Assembly: GCA_022616535.1 (NCBI GenBank)
Contig: JAKEEM010000007.1
Location: 26,806-90,805, forward strand
Direction: 5' to 3'
Source of the DNA: Chlorobiota bacterium
GTDB lineage: Bacteria; Bacteroidota; Ignavibacteria; Tepidaquicellales; OLB5
Length of the DNA: 64,000 nucleotides
In this document: piece after piece, positions 9,131 through 17,558 of the stretch
Layout: each line of letters starts with the position of its first letter
Position numbering within the stretch: position 1 is the first letter of the stretch
Made by a program: the position numbers and the translations under genes
The notes under the pieces: generated by a model
Seen by the model: the letters and a program-made list of their open reading frames with translations, nothing else
Told to the model about the DNA's origin: nothing
The model's database searches: none

Positions 9131-9756
9131 TATTTTAGCTTATAAATTTCAACAATTCCGGAATTTGCGCCTGGCACTGCTCCTTTTACCAGCATTAAAT
9201 TCGAATCCGGAATAACTTTTATTACCTTGAGATTGCGGACTGATTTTTTTTTCCCTCCGGTTCTTCCAGCCATCCTCTGTCCTTTAAACACCCTGGATGG
9301 GTATGAGCTCGCGCCGATTGAACCCGGTGCCCTTAACCTGTCGCTCTGCCCGTGGGTAACGGAACCGCCGCCGAATCCGTGTCTTTTTACGACACCCTGA
9401 AACCCTTTTCCTTTGCTTATCCCCGTAACCTTAACACTATCACCCTCATTAAACAAATCTACTTTCAGTACATCGCCTAATTTTAACTGGTCTGAGTCTT
9501 CAAAATCCCTTATCTCTTTCAGAAATCTTAACAGAGGTAATTTTTTCTTTTTAAAGTTTTTTACCTGAGCTTCTGCCAATCTTTTTTCGCTTCTTTCAGC
9601 AAAACCAAGCTGAACGGAGGCGTATCCGTCATTATCCTTGGTTTTAAGAGCAGTAACGTAACAGGGTCCCGCCTCGATAAGAGTGCAGGGCACGCTGGAA
9701 CCATCATCGGTAAATACCGAAGTCATTCCAATTTTTCTTCCGATTAATCCCTTCAT
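9130..9756 (-). CDS. rplC: Ribosomal protein uL3
   Basis: Early assembly protein of the large subunit near the peptidyl-transferase centre. The 208 residues begin MKGLIGRKIGMTSVF, the family signature, and contain the central extension with GFQGVVKRHGFGGGSVTHG and GSIGASSYPSRVFKG (about residues 118-165), including the glutamine that is methylated in some bacteria. The position between rpsJ and rplD is standard. Confidence 0.95.
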   Translation of the reverse strand: MKGLIGRKIGMTSVFTDDGSSVPCTLIEAGPCYVTALKTKDNDGYASVQLGFAERSEKRLAEAQVKNFKKKKLPLLRFLKEIRDFEDSDQLKLGDVLKVDLFNEGDSVKVTGISKGKGFQGVVKRHGFGGGSVTHGQSDRLRAPGSIGASSYPSRVFKGQRMAGRTGGKKKSVRNLKVIKVIPDSNLMLVKGAVPGANSGIVEIYKLK

Positions 9757-9777
9757 ATTTTCCCGTTCTACTTAAGC

Positions 9778-10086
9778 TTAGGTTTTGATTTCTATATAAA
9801 CGCCGCCAGGAGGGTCAAGCTTGGTCAAAGCATCGACCGTTTTTTTATTAGAGTTTAAAATATCGATAATTCTTTTGTGAGACCTGATTTCAAACTGTTC
9901 ACGTGATTTCTTATCAACATGAGGTGACCTTAAAACTGTATAAACTGATTTTCTCGTAGGCAGCGGTATCGGCCCTGATACAACTCCCCCTGTTGACTTA
10001 ATTGTTTTAATAATCCTATCGGTCCACTTATCAATCAATCTGTGGTCATAAGATTTTAGCTTAATTCGTATTTTCTGGTTTGCCAA
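9778..10086 (-). CDS. rpsJ: Ribosomal protein uS10
   Basis: Small-subunit head protein, also the NusE partner of NusB in transcription antitermination. The 102 residues match the family in length and motifs: [14 protein letters not shown] at the start, [29 protein letters not shown] split across residues 39-67, and the C-terminal [10 protein letters not shown] strand. It lies 30 bases after tuf and 21 before rplC. NusE is relevant here because boxA-like sites occur upstream in the fusA-tuf spacer. Confidence 0.96.
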   Translation of the reverse strand: MANQKIRIKLKSYDHRLIDKWTDRIIKTIKSTGGVVSGPIPLPTRKSVYTVLRSPHVDKKSREQFEIRSHKRIIDILNSNKKTVDALTKLDPPGGVYIEIKT

Positions 10087-10115
10087 GTTTATCTTTCGCC
10101 TGTATAGTTTTTCGA

Positions 10116-11351
10116 TTATTCAATAATTTTTGTTACGACACCTGCACCAACCGTTCTTCCGCCTTCACGGATAGCGAACCTTAATCCCTCTTCCATTGCG
10201 ATGGGGGTAATAAGCTCGACCTTCAAGTTATCAACGTTATCCCCGGGCATAACCATCTGCACTCCGTCAGGAAGGTTAACTACGCCGGTTACATCAGTAG
10301 TTCTGAAATAAAACTGCGGCCTGTAATTACCGAAAAACGGAGTGTGTCTTCCGCCTTCTTCTTTGGAAAGAACATAAACCTGGCAATTGAAGGTCTTATG
10401 CGGAGTAATCGAAGCGGGCTTTGCGACGACCATCCCGCGTTCAATGTCATTCTTTTCAACGCCTCTTAAAAGCAGTCCCAAATTATCGCCTGCGATACCT
10501 TCATCAAGCTCTTTCTGGAACATTTCGATTCCGGTTACAACGGTTTTTTTATGCTGTCCAAGTCCTATTACTTCGACTTCCTCACCCATTTTTACTTTCC
10601 CTCTCTCAACTCTTCCGGTAGCAACAGTTCCGCGCCCTGTTATTGAAAATACATCTTCTACGGACATTAAGAACGGCTTATCAACTTCTCTTGCGGGCTC
10701 GGGAACATAATTATCAACCGCATCCATCAGGTCATAAATACATTTTAAAGCAGGGTCGTCCGTGGAAGTTCCTTCCTTGAGACCCACCTCCATCGCCTTC
10801 AATGCACTTCCTCTGATTATAGGAATTTCGTCCCCGGGGAACTCATAGCTCTTTAATATGTCCCTTAACTCGGATTCAACGACCTCAAGAAGCAATTCGG
10901 CATCTTCAGGTGTTTTCTCCTGTTCATAAATCATATCAACCTTGTTCAAGAAAACAACAATTCTCGGCACTCCGACCTGTCTGGCTAAAAGAATATGCTC
11001 TTTTGTCTGTGGCATGGCACCGTCATTAGCCGCAACAACAAGAATAGCTCCGTCCATCTGTGCAGCACCCGTTATCATATTTTTTACATAGTCAGCGTGT
11101 CCCGGACAGTCAACGTGGGCATAATGCCTTTTGTCGGTCTCATACTCAACGTGAGCGGTAGCAATCGTTATTCCTCTTGCTTTTTCTTCGGGAGCATTAT
11201 CGATTGAATCGAACGCCCTGACTTTTGCCTTACCCTTTTTTGCCAGTGCCATTGTGATAGCAGCTGTAAGTGTCGTTTTTCCATGGTCAACGTGACCGAT
11301 GGTGCCGACGTTTACGTGCGGTTTGCTTCTATCGAACTTTTCTTTAGCCAT
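10116..11351 (-). CDS. tuf: Elongation factor Tu
   Basis: GTPase that delivers aminoacyl-tRNA to the ribosome. The 411 residues are complete: G1 [10 protein letters not shown] (about 18-27), G2/switch I with [15 protein letters not shown]3 DCPGHADY, G4 NKVD, G5 GSALKA, then domains 2 and 3 with the aminoacyl-tRNA binding surface, ending [16 protein letters not shown]. It is fourth in the str operon, but separated from fusA by an unusual 790-base spacer holding a tRNA gene. There is no obvious dedicated TAnnTTTG promoter right upstream, so read-through from the rpsL promoter or from the spacer is likely. Confidence 0.97.
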   Translation of the reverse strand: MAKEKFDRSKPHVNVGTIGHVDHGKTTLTAAITMALAKKGKAKVRAFDSIDNAPEEKARGITIATAHVEYETDKRHYAHVDCPGHADYVKNMITGAAQMDGAILVVAANDGAMPQTKEHILLARQVGVPRIVVFLNKVDMIYEQEKTPEDAELLLEVVESELRDILKSYEFPGDEIPIIRGSALKAMEVGLKEGTSTDDPALKCIYDLMDAVDNYVPEPAREVDKPFLMSVEDVFSITGRGTVATGRVERGKVKMGEEVEVIGLGQHKKTVVTGIEMFQKELDEGIAGDNLGLLLRGVEKNDIERGMVVAKPASITPHKTFNCQVYVLSKEEGGRHTPFFGNYRPQFYFRTTDVTGVVNLPDGVQMVMPGDNVDNLKVELITPIAMEEGLRFAIREGGRTVGAGVVTKIIE

Positions 11352-11460
11352 TTTCTGTTATGTCTCCTAAAATAATTTTATGATTTTTTAGATTTTAATT
11401 AATACAGTATTCTTCAAAACTAACAACGATATTCAATTTGCAATTAACTTAGATTCTTCC

Positions 11461-11492
11461 CTGCCCCTGCAGGCAGGCGCCTCGCTCAGAAA
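11461..11492. repeat. GC-rich palindromic spacer repeat, copy 1
   Basis: The segment CCTGCAGGCAGGCGCCTCGCTCAGA resembles that at 12106-12136 (CCTGC-TGCAGGCGC-TCGCTCAGAA). Both are GC-rich hairpin-forming islands in AT-rich DNA. They appear to be edge sequences of the tandem units in this spacer. Confidence 0.5.
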
Positions 11493-11510
11493 TTACACTA
11501 AAGTGAACAA

Positions 11511-11580
11511 GGGACCCCGAGTTCTCGGGAGAACCTCCCACCTTATAGCGGGACGCTCTTAAGCTCTGAGCTACTTTTAA
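11511..11580 (-). pseudogene. tRNA-like remnant 1
   Basis: On the minus strand this retains the D-arm start GTAGCTCAG, GAGCG, a rebuilt anticodon arm TCCCGC/GTGGGA with loop CTATAAG, and the T-arm entry GGTGGGAGGTTC, all aligning with the intact tRNA-Ile 14 bases upstream. The 5' acceptor half (GGGCC) is replaced by AT-rich sequence and the 3' acceptor half does not pair. It is therefore a decayed duplicate of the neighbouring tRNA, not a working gene. Confidence 0.65.
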
Positions 11581-11590
11581 AATTTTAAAG

Positions 11591-11664
11591 TGGGCCAGGG
11601 AGGAATCGAACCTCCCACCTCGTGCTTATAAGGCACGCGCTCTAACCGACTGAGCTACTGGCCC
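11591..11664 (-). tRNA. tRNA-Ile, anticodon UAU
   Basis: A complete cloverleaf on the minus strand: 7-bp acceptor GGGCCAG/CTGGCCC with A discriminator, D-stem GCTC/GAGC, anticodon stem CGTGC/GCACG closing the 7-base loop CTTATAA, a 5-base variable region, and T-stem GGAGG/CCTCC around TTCGATT. CCA is not encoded. The anticodon TAT (UAU) reads the isoleucine codon AUA. The body closely resembles ordinary tRNA-Ile(GAU). Most bacteria decode AUA with a CAU tRNA modified to lysidine by TilS, so a UAU anticodon is rare. The gene lies inside the str operon between fusA and tuf, preceded by a structured leader. Confidence 0.9.
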
Positions 11665-11835
11665 GGTAGTCAGTTGGAAATCTTCAATTAAGACCCTTGA
11701 TGTTGAAGATTTTACAGAATTTTTACGTTAACCTAAATTGACGAGTCCCGAATAAATCGGATTGACCCAAATTTTATTTAAAGAACACTTATAACTTCGA
11801 GAAATCTTTTTATTCCCCGTTTTTTAATCTTCGCA
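11665..11835 (-). ncRNA. Structured leader upstream of tRNA-Ile, copy A
   Basis: Read on the minus strand, this contains in order a boxA-like TGTTCTTTAA (11778-11787), a two-part hairpin GGGTC..CCGA/TCGG..GACTC (11743-11768), and a 10-bp hairpin AAATCTTCAA/TTGAAGATTT (11678-11687 with 11703-11712) just before the tRNA 5' end. A second copy at 11942-12110 keeps the same order. Base differences between copies preserve pairing, including one A-U to G-C swap, which suggests selection on RNA structure. It resembles rRNA or tRNA operon leaders that bind Nus factors; that role is inferred. Confidence 0.5.
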
Positions 11836-11870
11836 TTGCCATGGCGACTCAATCTCTTATCTAAATTAGA

Positions 11871-11941
11871 AGTAGAGCCTTAGAACCTCTCACCTTCCCG
11901 CCTATGGCGGGACGCTTCTAACCTACTGAGCTACTGGCCAG
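11871..11941 (-). pseudogene. tRNA-like remnant 2 with palindrome in anticodon arm
   Basis: On the minus strand it reads TGGCCAGTAGCTCAGTAGG, then GTTAGAAGCG, nearly identical to the 5' half of the intact tRNA-Ile. The anticodon arm is replaced by a perfect palindromic hairpin, TCCCGCC-ATA-GGCGGGA. The T-arm entry GAGAGGTTC remains, but the 3' acceptor strand is lost. Position 33 would be C, not U, so it cannot be a normal tRNA. It is the partner of leader copy B. Confidence 0.7.
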
Positions 11942-12110
11942 CACTCAGTTGTAAATCCTCAGTTTAAGACTCTTAATCCTGAAGATTTTACAGAACGTTT
12001 ACGTTTACCTAATTGACGGGTCCCGAATAATCGGTTTGACCCTAAGTTTTTTAAAGAACATTTATATCTTCAAGAAACCTTTTTGATTCCTCACTTCTTA
12101 ATCCTGCCTA
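11942..12110 (-). ncRNA. Structured leader upstream of tRNA remnant, copy B
   Basis: Second copy of the leader: boxA-like TGTTCTTTAA (12051-12060), hairpin GGGTC..CCGA-TTAT-TCGG..GACCC (12018-12042), and a 12-13 bp hairpin with one bulge (11950-11962 with 11979-11992) ending in CTTCAG/CTGAGG. Relative to copy A, the loop-closing pair is G-C instead of A-U and one pair is G-U. It starts about 30 bases after the fusA stop. The tRNA it once served is degraded, yet its hairpins still pair. Confidence 0.5.
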
Positions 12111-12136
12111 CTGCATGCAGGCGCTTTCGCTCAGAA
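12106..12136. repeat. GC-rich palindromic spacer repeat, copy 2
   Basis: CCTGC..GCATGCAGG forms a short hairpin followed by GCGCTTTCGCTCAGAA, matching the island at 11461-11492. It lies directly after the fusA stop codon and could act as an mRNA 3'-end or processing hairpin; there is no following T-run on the minus strand. Confidence 0.45.
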
Positions 12137-12142
12137 TCTTTA

Positions 12143-14233
12143 TTAAGCAGCTTCTTTGCCTTTGAACTTTTCTATAATCTGGTCTGAAATCGATTTCGGC
12201 ACTTCCTCATAGTGAGAAAACTCCATATTATAAATCGCACGCCCCTGAGTCATAGAGCGCATCGAAGTAGCGTAACCGAACATTTCCGAAAGCGACACCA
12301 TTGCTCTTATCACCTGTGCATCCGCGCGCTGGGACATACCTTCGATTTTTCCCCTGCGTGAGCTTAAATCACCCATAATATCGCCCATATACTCATCAGG
12401 AGTGGTTACTTCGACTTTCATAATCGGCTCAAGTATAACCGGACCTGCCTTTAAAGCGCCTGACTTAAAAGCTATGGAACCCGCAATTTTAAAAGCCATT
12501 TCCGATGAATCAACCTCATGGTAAGAACCGTCAAACAAAGTAGCTTTAATATCTTCCACAGGATAACCAGCAAGAACACCATTTTTCATTGACTCTTCGA
12601 TACCATCTTCAACAGCGGGAATGTATTCTTTCGGAATAGAGCCTCCGATGATTTTATTTTCAAATATAAATCCTTTGCCTTTTTCATTCGGCTCAATTGT
12701 AATCCAAACATGCCCAAACTGCCCGCGTCCTCCGGACTGCCTTACAAACTTTCCTTCCTGTTCGACTTTCTTAGTAATTGTTTCCTTGTATGCAACCTGT
12801 GGTTTACCGATATTAGCTTCGACTTTAAACTCCCTTTTCAGACGGTCAACTATAATTTCAAGATGTAGCTCTCCCATACCGCTTATCAAGGTCTGACCGG
12901 TTTCTTCATTAGAAGAAATCCTCAAGGTTGGGTCTTCCTCTGCAAGCTTGGAAAGGGACTCTGAAAGCTTATCCTGGTCGGCTTTGGTTTTCGGCTCAAT
13001 TGCAATAGAAATAACCGGCTCAGGGAACGTCATTCTTTCTAAAATTATCGGGTCTGATTCATCGCAAAGTGTATCGCCTGTTTTAGTATATTTTAATCCT
13101 ATTGCAGCAGCGATATCACCTGCAAATACTTCATCGATGTCTTCCCTATGGTTGGCGTGCATTTGAAGCAGTCTGCCGATTCTCTCTTTTTTATTAGAAT
13201 TCGGATTGAAAGTATATGAGCCTGCTTTCAAAATCCCGGAATACACCCTGAAAAAAGTAAGCTTGCCGACAAACGGATCAGTCATAATCTTAAAAGCTAG
13301 AGAGGAAAATTTTTCTTTATCGTCAATTTCCCTTGTTATATGGTCATCGCTGTGAATATGGTGACCCCAAACCTCGCCGATGTCCTTCGGGCACGGAAGA
13401 TAATCAACTACTGCATCAAGCAGAGACTGAACCCCCTTGTTCTTAAACGAGGAGCCGCAAAGAACAGGGATAATCTTAACCTTCAGCGTAGCCTGCCTTA
13501 AAACCTTTTTAATTTCCTGCTCCGTAATTTCCTTACCGTCAAGATATTTGCTTAAAAGAGTATCGTCTTCTTCAGATACCGCTTCAAGAAGCTTAATTCT
13601 GTACTCTTTTGCTTTTTCAACTAGCGAAGCGGGAATTGCCTGCTCATCCCATGTCTGCCCAAGAGTATCGGCATTATAAATCAGCGCTTTCATTGTGATT
13701 AAATCAATCTGTCCCACAAACATTTCACCCTGACCGATTGGCAGCTGAATTGGAACGGCATTAGCTTTAAGACGCTGCTTCATCATATCGATAACATTAT
13801 AGAAATCAGCACCGGTTCTATCCATTTTGTTGACAAAAGCAATTCTTGGAACACCGTATTTATCAGCCTGTCTCCAAACTGTTTCGGACTGCGGTTCAAC
13901 ACCGCCGACGGCACAGAACAATGCAACTGCTCCGTCAAGAACTCTTAACGAACGCTCAACCTCTGCGGTAAAATCAACGTGTCCGGGTGTGTCTATTATA
14001 TTTATTCTGTGCTCTTTCCAGAAACAGGTTGTTGCAGCGCTTGTGATTGTGATACCTCTTTCTTTTTCCTGCTCCATCCAGTCCATAGTAGCAGCACCTT
14101 CGTGAACCTCGCCCATTCTGTGCAAACGTCCTGTATAATACAGAATTCGCTCCGTAGTTGTAGTTTTACCGGCATCGATGTGAGCCATTATACCAATATT
14201 ACGAGTCTTTTCTAATGTTACTTTTCTTGGCAT
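12143..14233 (-). CDS. fusA: Elongation factor G
   Basis: Translocase GTPase of the ribosome. The 696 residues have the full five-domain layout: G1 [19 protein letters not shown] (about 17-35), switch [16 protein letters not shown]3 [10 protein letters not shown]4 [10 protein letters not shown], the domain III region with [18 protein letters not shown], domain IV with [12 protein letters not shown], and a C-terminal domain ending near [20 protein letters not shown]. Length and motifs are those of canonical EF-G. It follows rpsG by 71 bases. Unlike in most genomes, it is not directly followed by tuf. Confidence 0.97.
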   Translation of the reverse strand: MPRKVTLEKTRNIGIMAHIDAGKTTTTERILYYTGRLHRMGEVHEGAATMDWMEQEKERGITITSAATTCFWKEHRINIIDTPGHVDFTAEVERSLRVLDGAVALFCAVGGVEPQSETVWRQADKYGVPRIAFVNKMDRTGADFYNVIDMMKQRLKANAVPIQLPIGQGEMFVGQIDLITMKALIYNADTLGQTWDEQAIPASLVEKAKEYRIKLLEAVSEEDDTLLSKYLDGKEITEQEIKKVLRQATLKVKIIPVLCGSSFKNKGVQSLLDAVVDYLPCPKDIGEVWGHHIHSDDHITREIDDKEKFSSLAFKIMTDPFVGKLTFFRVYSGILKAGSYTFNPNSNKKERIGRLLQMHANHREDIDEVFAGDIAAAIGLKYTKTGDTLCDESDPIILERMTFPEPVISIAIEPKTKADQDKLSESLSKLAEEDPTLRISSNEETGQTLISGMGELHLEIIVDRLKREFKVEANIGKPQVAYKETITKKVEQEGKFVRQSGGRGQFGHVWITIEPNEKGKGFIFENKIIGGSIPKEYIPAVEDGIEESMKNGVLAGYPVEDIKATLFDGSYHEVDSSEMAFKIAGSIAFKSGALKAGPVILEPIMKVEVTTPDEYMGDIMGDLSSRRGKIEGMSQRADAQVIRAMVSLSEMFGYATSMRSMTQGRAIYNMEFSHYEEVPKSISDQIIEKFKGKEAA

Positions 14234-14304
14234 TATATTTATATAGTCCTATTTCCTATTACTTAAAAAAATGTAAAAAAATAAGCGTAAGAATAACCCA
14301 TGGA

Positions 14305-14772
14305 TTACCATCTGAAATGGGCAAAAGCTTTGTTTGCTTCAGCCATGCGATGAACATCTTCCTTTTTCTTTACTGCGCTTCCCTCATTATTTGCTGCAGC
14401 CATTAATTCGCTAGCAACTTTTTCAGACATCGATTTTCCGGCTTTTTCATTGGCATAAGTAAGTATCCATTTTATTGCAAGAGCCTTCCTTCTTTCCGGT
14501 CTGACTTCAGTCGGCACCTGATAGTTCGAGCCGCCGACACGCCTTGAGCGAACTTCAAGAAGAGGTTCGCAGTTTTGAATCGCTTTTTTAAATACTTCCA
14601 CGGGCTCAGTATTAAGCTTATTCTTTATAATATCAAAGGCCCCGTATACAACATTTTCCGCTTTCTGCTTAAGCCCTCTTTTCATAACGCAGTTTATAAA
14701 TCTTCCAACCAGAATATCATTATACATTCTGTCAGGTCTTCTAGTTCTTTTTTGTGCTTGTCTTTTTCTCAA
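14305..14772 (-). CDS. rpsG: Ribosomal protein uS7
   Basis: Primary 16S rRNA-binding protein that nucleates the small-subunit head. The 155 residues begin MRKRQAQKRTRRPD and contain VGRFINCVMKRGLKQKAE and the GGSNYQVPTEVRPERRKALA signature (about 80-100), ending in AFAHFRW. Twenty-five bases downstream of rpsL in the str operon. In E. coli S7 feeds back on this operon; no such element can be recognised here. Confidence 0.96.
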   Translation of the reverse strand: MRKRQAQKRTRRPDRMYNDILVGRFINCVMKRGLKQKAENVVYGAFDIIKNKLNTEPVEVFKKAIQNCEPLLEVRSRRVGGSNYQVPTEVRPERRKALAIKWILTYANEKAGKSMSEKVASELMAAANNEGSAVKKKEDVHRMAEANKAFAHFRW

Positions 14773-14797
14773 TTAAAATTAATTACTTTCAAAAAAA

Positions 14798-15181
14798 TTA
14801 TTTTGATGCAGTTTTAGATTTCTTGGCACCGTATTTTGAGCGGCCTTGTTTTCTATCGGCAACTCCGCTTGAATCAACGGCACCTCTTACGATATGGTAT
14901 CTAACGCCGGGCAAATCCTTCACTCTGCCGCCCCTAATTAAAACAATCGAATGTTCCTGAAGGTTGTGCCCTTCGCCCGGAATGTAAGCTGTTACCTCAA
15001 TTCCGTGAGAAAGCCTTACCCTTGCTACTTTACGCAACGCTGAATTCGGCTTCTTTGGCGTTGTTGTATAAACTCTTGTGCAAACCCCCCTTTTTTGCGG
15101 GCAGGAATTTAAAGCAGGTGATTTGCTTTTAAACTTTAATACTTTTCTTCCTTTGCGAACTAACTGGTTTATTGTCGGCAC
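14798..15181 (-). CDS. rpsL: Ribosomal protein uS12
   Basis: Decoding-centre protein of the small subunit and the classical streptomycin target. The 127 residues contain the invariant [19 protein letters not shown] loop (lysines at about 42-43, the sensitive allele) and the second conserved loop with [19 protein letters not shown]. First gene of the str operon; a strong TTG-N20-TAATTTTG promoter sits 70 bases upstream of its ATG. Confidence 0.97.
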   Translation of the reverse strand: MPTINQLVRKGRKVLKFKSKSPALNSCPQKRGVCTRVYTTTPKKPNSALRKVARVRLSHGIEVTAYIPGEGHNLQEHSIVLIRGGRVKDLPGVRYHIVRGAVDSSGVADRKQGRSKYGAKKSKTASK

Positions 15182-15250
15182 GTAGCTTTCCTGTAGCCTT
15201 TATTAGCTAAATTATTTTAAAATTAAGCAATTGCTTATCTTTAGAAACTA

Positions 15251-15281
15251 CAAAATTAGCGATTTTTTAAGAAATAGTCAA
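15251..15281 (-). promoter_or_regulatory. FCB-type promoter of the str operon
   Basis: On the minus strand TTG (15279-15281), a 20-base spacer and TAATTTTG (15251-15258) match the Bacteroidetes consensus TTG-N19/21-TAnnTTTG. It is placed to drive rpsL and the genes after it. Confidence 0.8.
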
Positions 15282-15350
15282 GTTATGATAAAATATAGGA
15301 AGGCAATATTATTTAGACGAATAGCGAAAAACTCTAACCTTTTTAGACAA

Positions 15351-15380
15351 TTGAAAAGTTAATTATTTTCATTATATTTG
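15351..15380 (+). promoter_or_regulatory. FCB-type promoter of the protease-TPR gene
   Basis: TTG (15351-15353), a 19-base spacer and TATATTTG (15373-15380) match the group's consensus. The predicted transcript start, about 7 bases downstream, falls after the first in-frame ATG at 15378, which supports the start at 15405. Confidence 0.8.
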
Positions 15381-15404
15381 AATTACTCTAGAAAAGGGAG
15401 GCAG

Positions 15405-16529
15405 ATGACTAAAATCCATAAATTCCTGCTAATTTTGCTATCGGTTTTGAGCGTTAAGTTAGCCTCACAGGAACTTTCCGCAGACAAGCTCTTTGAGCTT
15501 GTAAATAACTCCGTCGTGGTTATTGTAGCTTACGATAACTTCGGCAATATCTTTCAGGGTAGCGGAGTTGTTATCGATAAAAACGGACTGGTTGCAACAA
15601 ACCATCATGTTTGCAGAGACGCAAACAGAATTGAAATCAAGCATTATGAAAACGAGTTTAAAGACGTTGAGGTTGTATTTACTGATGAGCTGAAAGACAT
15701 TCTGATTCTGCGTGTAAACAACTTTTCCCTTAGCCCTATGCCAAGAGGCACTAGCACGTCTTTAAAAACAGGGCAGCGAATTTATGCTATAGGTAGTCCG
15801 GAAGGTTATGAAAATTCAATATCCGACGGAATTATAAGCGGATTCAGAACGGATAACAACAAAGTCAGCTTAATACAAATGACCACACCGATAACAGAAG
15901 GCTCAAGCGGAGGTGCAGTGGTTAATGCAAGGGGCGAGCTTATCGGAATCTGCGTGAGCGGACAACACGAAGGGAATTTATATTTCGCAATCCCCATTAA
16001 TGAAATCTACTCGCTTGCAGGATTAAACAACACAGTTGCTGAGAACAACGAGTCCATAGATTACTACCAAATAGGCACTGAAGCTTACAAAAACCAGAAC
16101 TATGAAGATGCCGAGTTTTATTTCTCCAAATATTTGGAAAAATTTTCGAGCGATGTGGGCGCATATTACAACCGCGGGTATGCAAGGTTCAAGCTAAGGG
16201 AATTCAGCAAAGCAATAAACGATTTTTCAAAAGTAATTGAGTTTAATTTGGCTTCATCGGACTCATATTTTTACAGAGGGAATTGCTACTATTCGATTAA
16301 AGAGTATCAAAAAGCATACAGCGATTATACGATAGCTCTTGAAAAGGAACCTGATAATCCAGATATATTTTACAACAGGGGTTACACATTGTTCAGAATG
16401 AATAAATACCCTGAAGCAATTGGTGACTGGCAAAAAGCAGTAGAGCTTAATTCCTCGCTGTATGATGAGCTTTCACAGAAAATTAAAATCGCCGAAGAAC
16501 AACTGGCTAAGAGCAAAGCAAAAAAATAA
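15405..16529 (+). CDS. Exported trypsin-like serine protease with TPR repeats
   Basis: A 374-residue exported protein: signal peptide (KFLLILLSVLSVKLASQ), then an S1C/HtrA-like protease domain with the triad histidine in TNHHV, aspartate in LKDILIL and serine in TEGSSGGAVV. About three TPR units follow (motifs YYNRGYARFKLREFSKAINDF, FYRGNCYYSIKEYQKAYSDY and FYNRGYTLFRMNKYPEAIGDW in part). No PDZ domain is seen, unlike DegP, so the TPRs probably supply substrate or partner binding. The start at 15405 was preferred over 15378 because of the Shine-Dalgarno GGGAGG 5 bases before it and the promoter position. It probably acts in periplasmic quality control or signalling; the substrate is unknown. 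Confidence 0.85.
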   Translation: MTKIHKFLLILLSVLSVKLASQELSADKLFELVNNSVVVIVAYDNFGNIFQGSGVVIDKNGLVATNHHVCRDANRIEIKHYENEFKDVEVVFTDELKDILILRVNNFSLSPMPRGTSTSLKTGQRIYAIGSPEGYENSISDGIISGFRTDNNKVSLIQMTTPITEGSSGGAVVNARGELIGICVSGQHEGNLYFAIPINEIYSLAGLNNTVAENNESIDYYQIGTEAYKNQNYEDAEFYFSKYLEKFSSDVGAYYNRGYARFKLREFSKAINDFSKVIEFNLASSDSYFYRGNCYYSIKEYQKAYSDYTIALEKEPDNPDIFYNRGYTLFRMNKYPEAIGDWQKAVELNSSLYDELSQKIKIAEEQLAKSKAKK

Positions 16530-16540
16530 GTTATTGCAGA

Positions 16541-16645
16541 TTGTTTTTATCAAAGTTTAACCATCCCACTCAATTCTACCTTTTGTTTGTGATAATTTTT
16601 TTATTAATTATCGGCATCGGTATTTATATAGGCATTATAAGATAA
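16541..16645 (+). CDS. Possible 34-aa single-span membrane peptide
   Basis: A short open frame starting with TTG and ending one base before the next gene's ATG. Its C-terminal ~22 residues are almost wholly hydrophobic (FVIIFLLIIGIGIYIG), ending in Arg, as in small single-pass membrane proteins. The tight spacing suggests translational coupling with the YciI-like gene. There is no clear Shine-Dalgarno and no family is recognised, so it may be chance in AT-rich DNA. Confidence 0.3.
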   Translation: MFLSKFNHPTQFYLLFVIIFLLIIGIGIYIGIIR

Positions 16646-16646
16646 A

Positions 16647-16949
16647 ATGCAGAATAATAAGCTTCAGTTTCTCTACATGATAAAGCCGTTCAAGGAAAAC
16701 TTTTCGGAGTCGATGAATGAGGAAGAATCAAAGATTATGAGCTCTCATTTTGAATACCTAAAAACCCTCCTCGAAAGTAAAAAGCTTGTGCTTGCGGGTC
16801 CTGAGACTTCGGGCAAATTCGGACTTGTAGTATTTGAAGCGGAATCGGAAGACGAAGCCAAAAGCTTAATGAATAACGACCCTGCAGTAAAGAGCGGAAT
16901 TGTCTCGGCGGAACTTTTCCCCTACAGAGTCAGTTTATTGAAAAGTTGA
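16647..16949 (+). CDS. YciI-like protein
   Basis: A 100-residue cytosolic protein with the ferredoxin-like alpha/beta fold of the YCII family: FLYMIKPFKENF at the start, a middle helix with MSSHFEYLKTLLESKKLVLAGP, and the strand GKFGLVVFEAESEDEAKSLMNNDPAVKSG. Family members keep a conserved His (here probably in SSHFEYL) and an Asp in the DPAVKSG segment, thought to be a catalytic pair, though most have no known reaction. It begins one base after a small hydrophobic frame and is followed 10 bases later by an exported protein, so it may be part of a small operon. Confidence 0.75.
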   Translation: MQNNKLQFLYMIKPFKENFSESMNEEESKIMSSHFEYLKTLLESKKLVLAGPETSGKFGLVVFEAESEDEAKSLMNNDPAVKSGIVSAELFPYRVSLLKS

Positions 16950-16958
16950 AAAGAAATA

Positions 16959-17489
16959 ATGAAACTTATACTTTCCATATTATTTGTAATTGTAATTTCA
17001 CCCTATTTAATATCAGACCAGCTTTACCTTTTAAGCAAAGAGGATGCTACTTCAGCTGCGGATTACCTGAGAACACAGGAATATGTCCTGCTTTTTTGCG
17101 CATGCTGTGAATACGATTCCGTAACAATAATAAAAATAGATGAGGTTCTCAGAGTGCCTGACAAGGAAAAAGAGGGATATTATTATATTAAAATCGGGGG
17201 TGATTTGGTTGCTTCGTTTAACTTTAATAAACTTACATTAAACTTCGAAAAACCTAACCTGCTTAAAGGGAAATTTTACGACAAAGTTGATTTAATGGCT
17301 GTCCATGCTTATTGGAGCAAGGCAAACAATATAGAAAGCCAGCTAACAGCAACAAATACTGCAAGAGTAATAGAAAAATACGGCAACCCCTGCGTTGATT
17401 ATTTCAGGTTCCCAAAATATTCCGAGATGCCCGAGGAAATCAAAGTCGGCGATTTTACCAGCTGGGTAATGGACATGTTAAAAAAATAA
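16959..17489 (+). CDS. Exported protein of unknown function
   Basis: I do not recognise this 176-residue protein. It has a clear N-terminal signal sequence (MKLILSILFVIVISPYLIS), so it should reach the periplasm or beyond. The mature part begins with LYLLSKEDATSAADYLRTQ, includes a CACCEYD cluster (three cysteines in four residues near residue 48, possibly a disulfide or metal site), and a basic strand-rich middle. A second conserved-looking segment NTARVIEKYGNPCVDYFRFP follows. It lies 10 bases after the YciI-like gene on the same strand. Confidence 0.7.
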   Translation: MKLILSILFVIVISPYLISDQLYLLSKEDATSAADYLRTQEYVLLFCACCEYDSVTIIKIDEVLRVPDKEKEGYYYIKIGGDLVASFNFNKLTLNFEKPNLLKGKFYDKVDLMAVHAYWSKANNIESQLTATNTARVIEKYGNPCVDYFRFPKYSEMPEEIKVGDFTSWVMDMLKK

Positions 17490-17516
17490 AGTCCCTGCTT
17501 CCCGGGGCTTTCTAAT
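17490..17516 (+). terminator. Probable terminator after the exported-protein gene
   Basis: Stem AGTCCC/GGGGCT (17490-17495 with 17504-17509, one G-U pair) followed by TTTCTAATTT, immediately after the stop codon. Confidence 0.5.
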
Positions 17517-17544
17517 TTAAGCCCTACTTTTTAAGCCCTACTTT
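17517..17544. repeat. 14-bp tandem duplication
   Basis: TTAAGCCCTACTTT occurs twice in direct tandem between convergent genes. It is short and perfect, so probably recent slippage. Confidence 0.8.
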
Positions 17545-17558
17545 TTAATTCTTATTAC

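Noticed and set aside
11871..11941. A functional tRNA with a CAT or ATA anticodon in the second remnant
   Set aside because: The 3' acceptor strand does not pair, U33 is missing and the anticodon arm is a palindrome.
16647..16949. That the 34-residue hydrophobic frame is the N-terminus of the YciI protein
   Set aside because: A stop codon (TAA) lies between them and the frames differ; YciI has its own start and complete fold.
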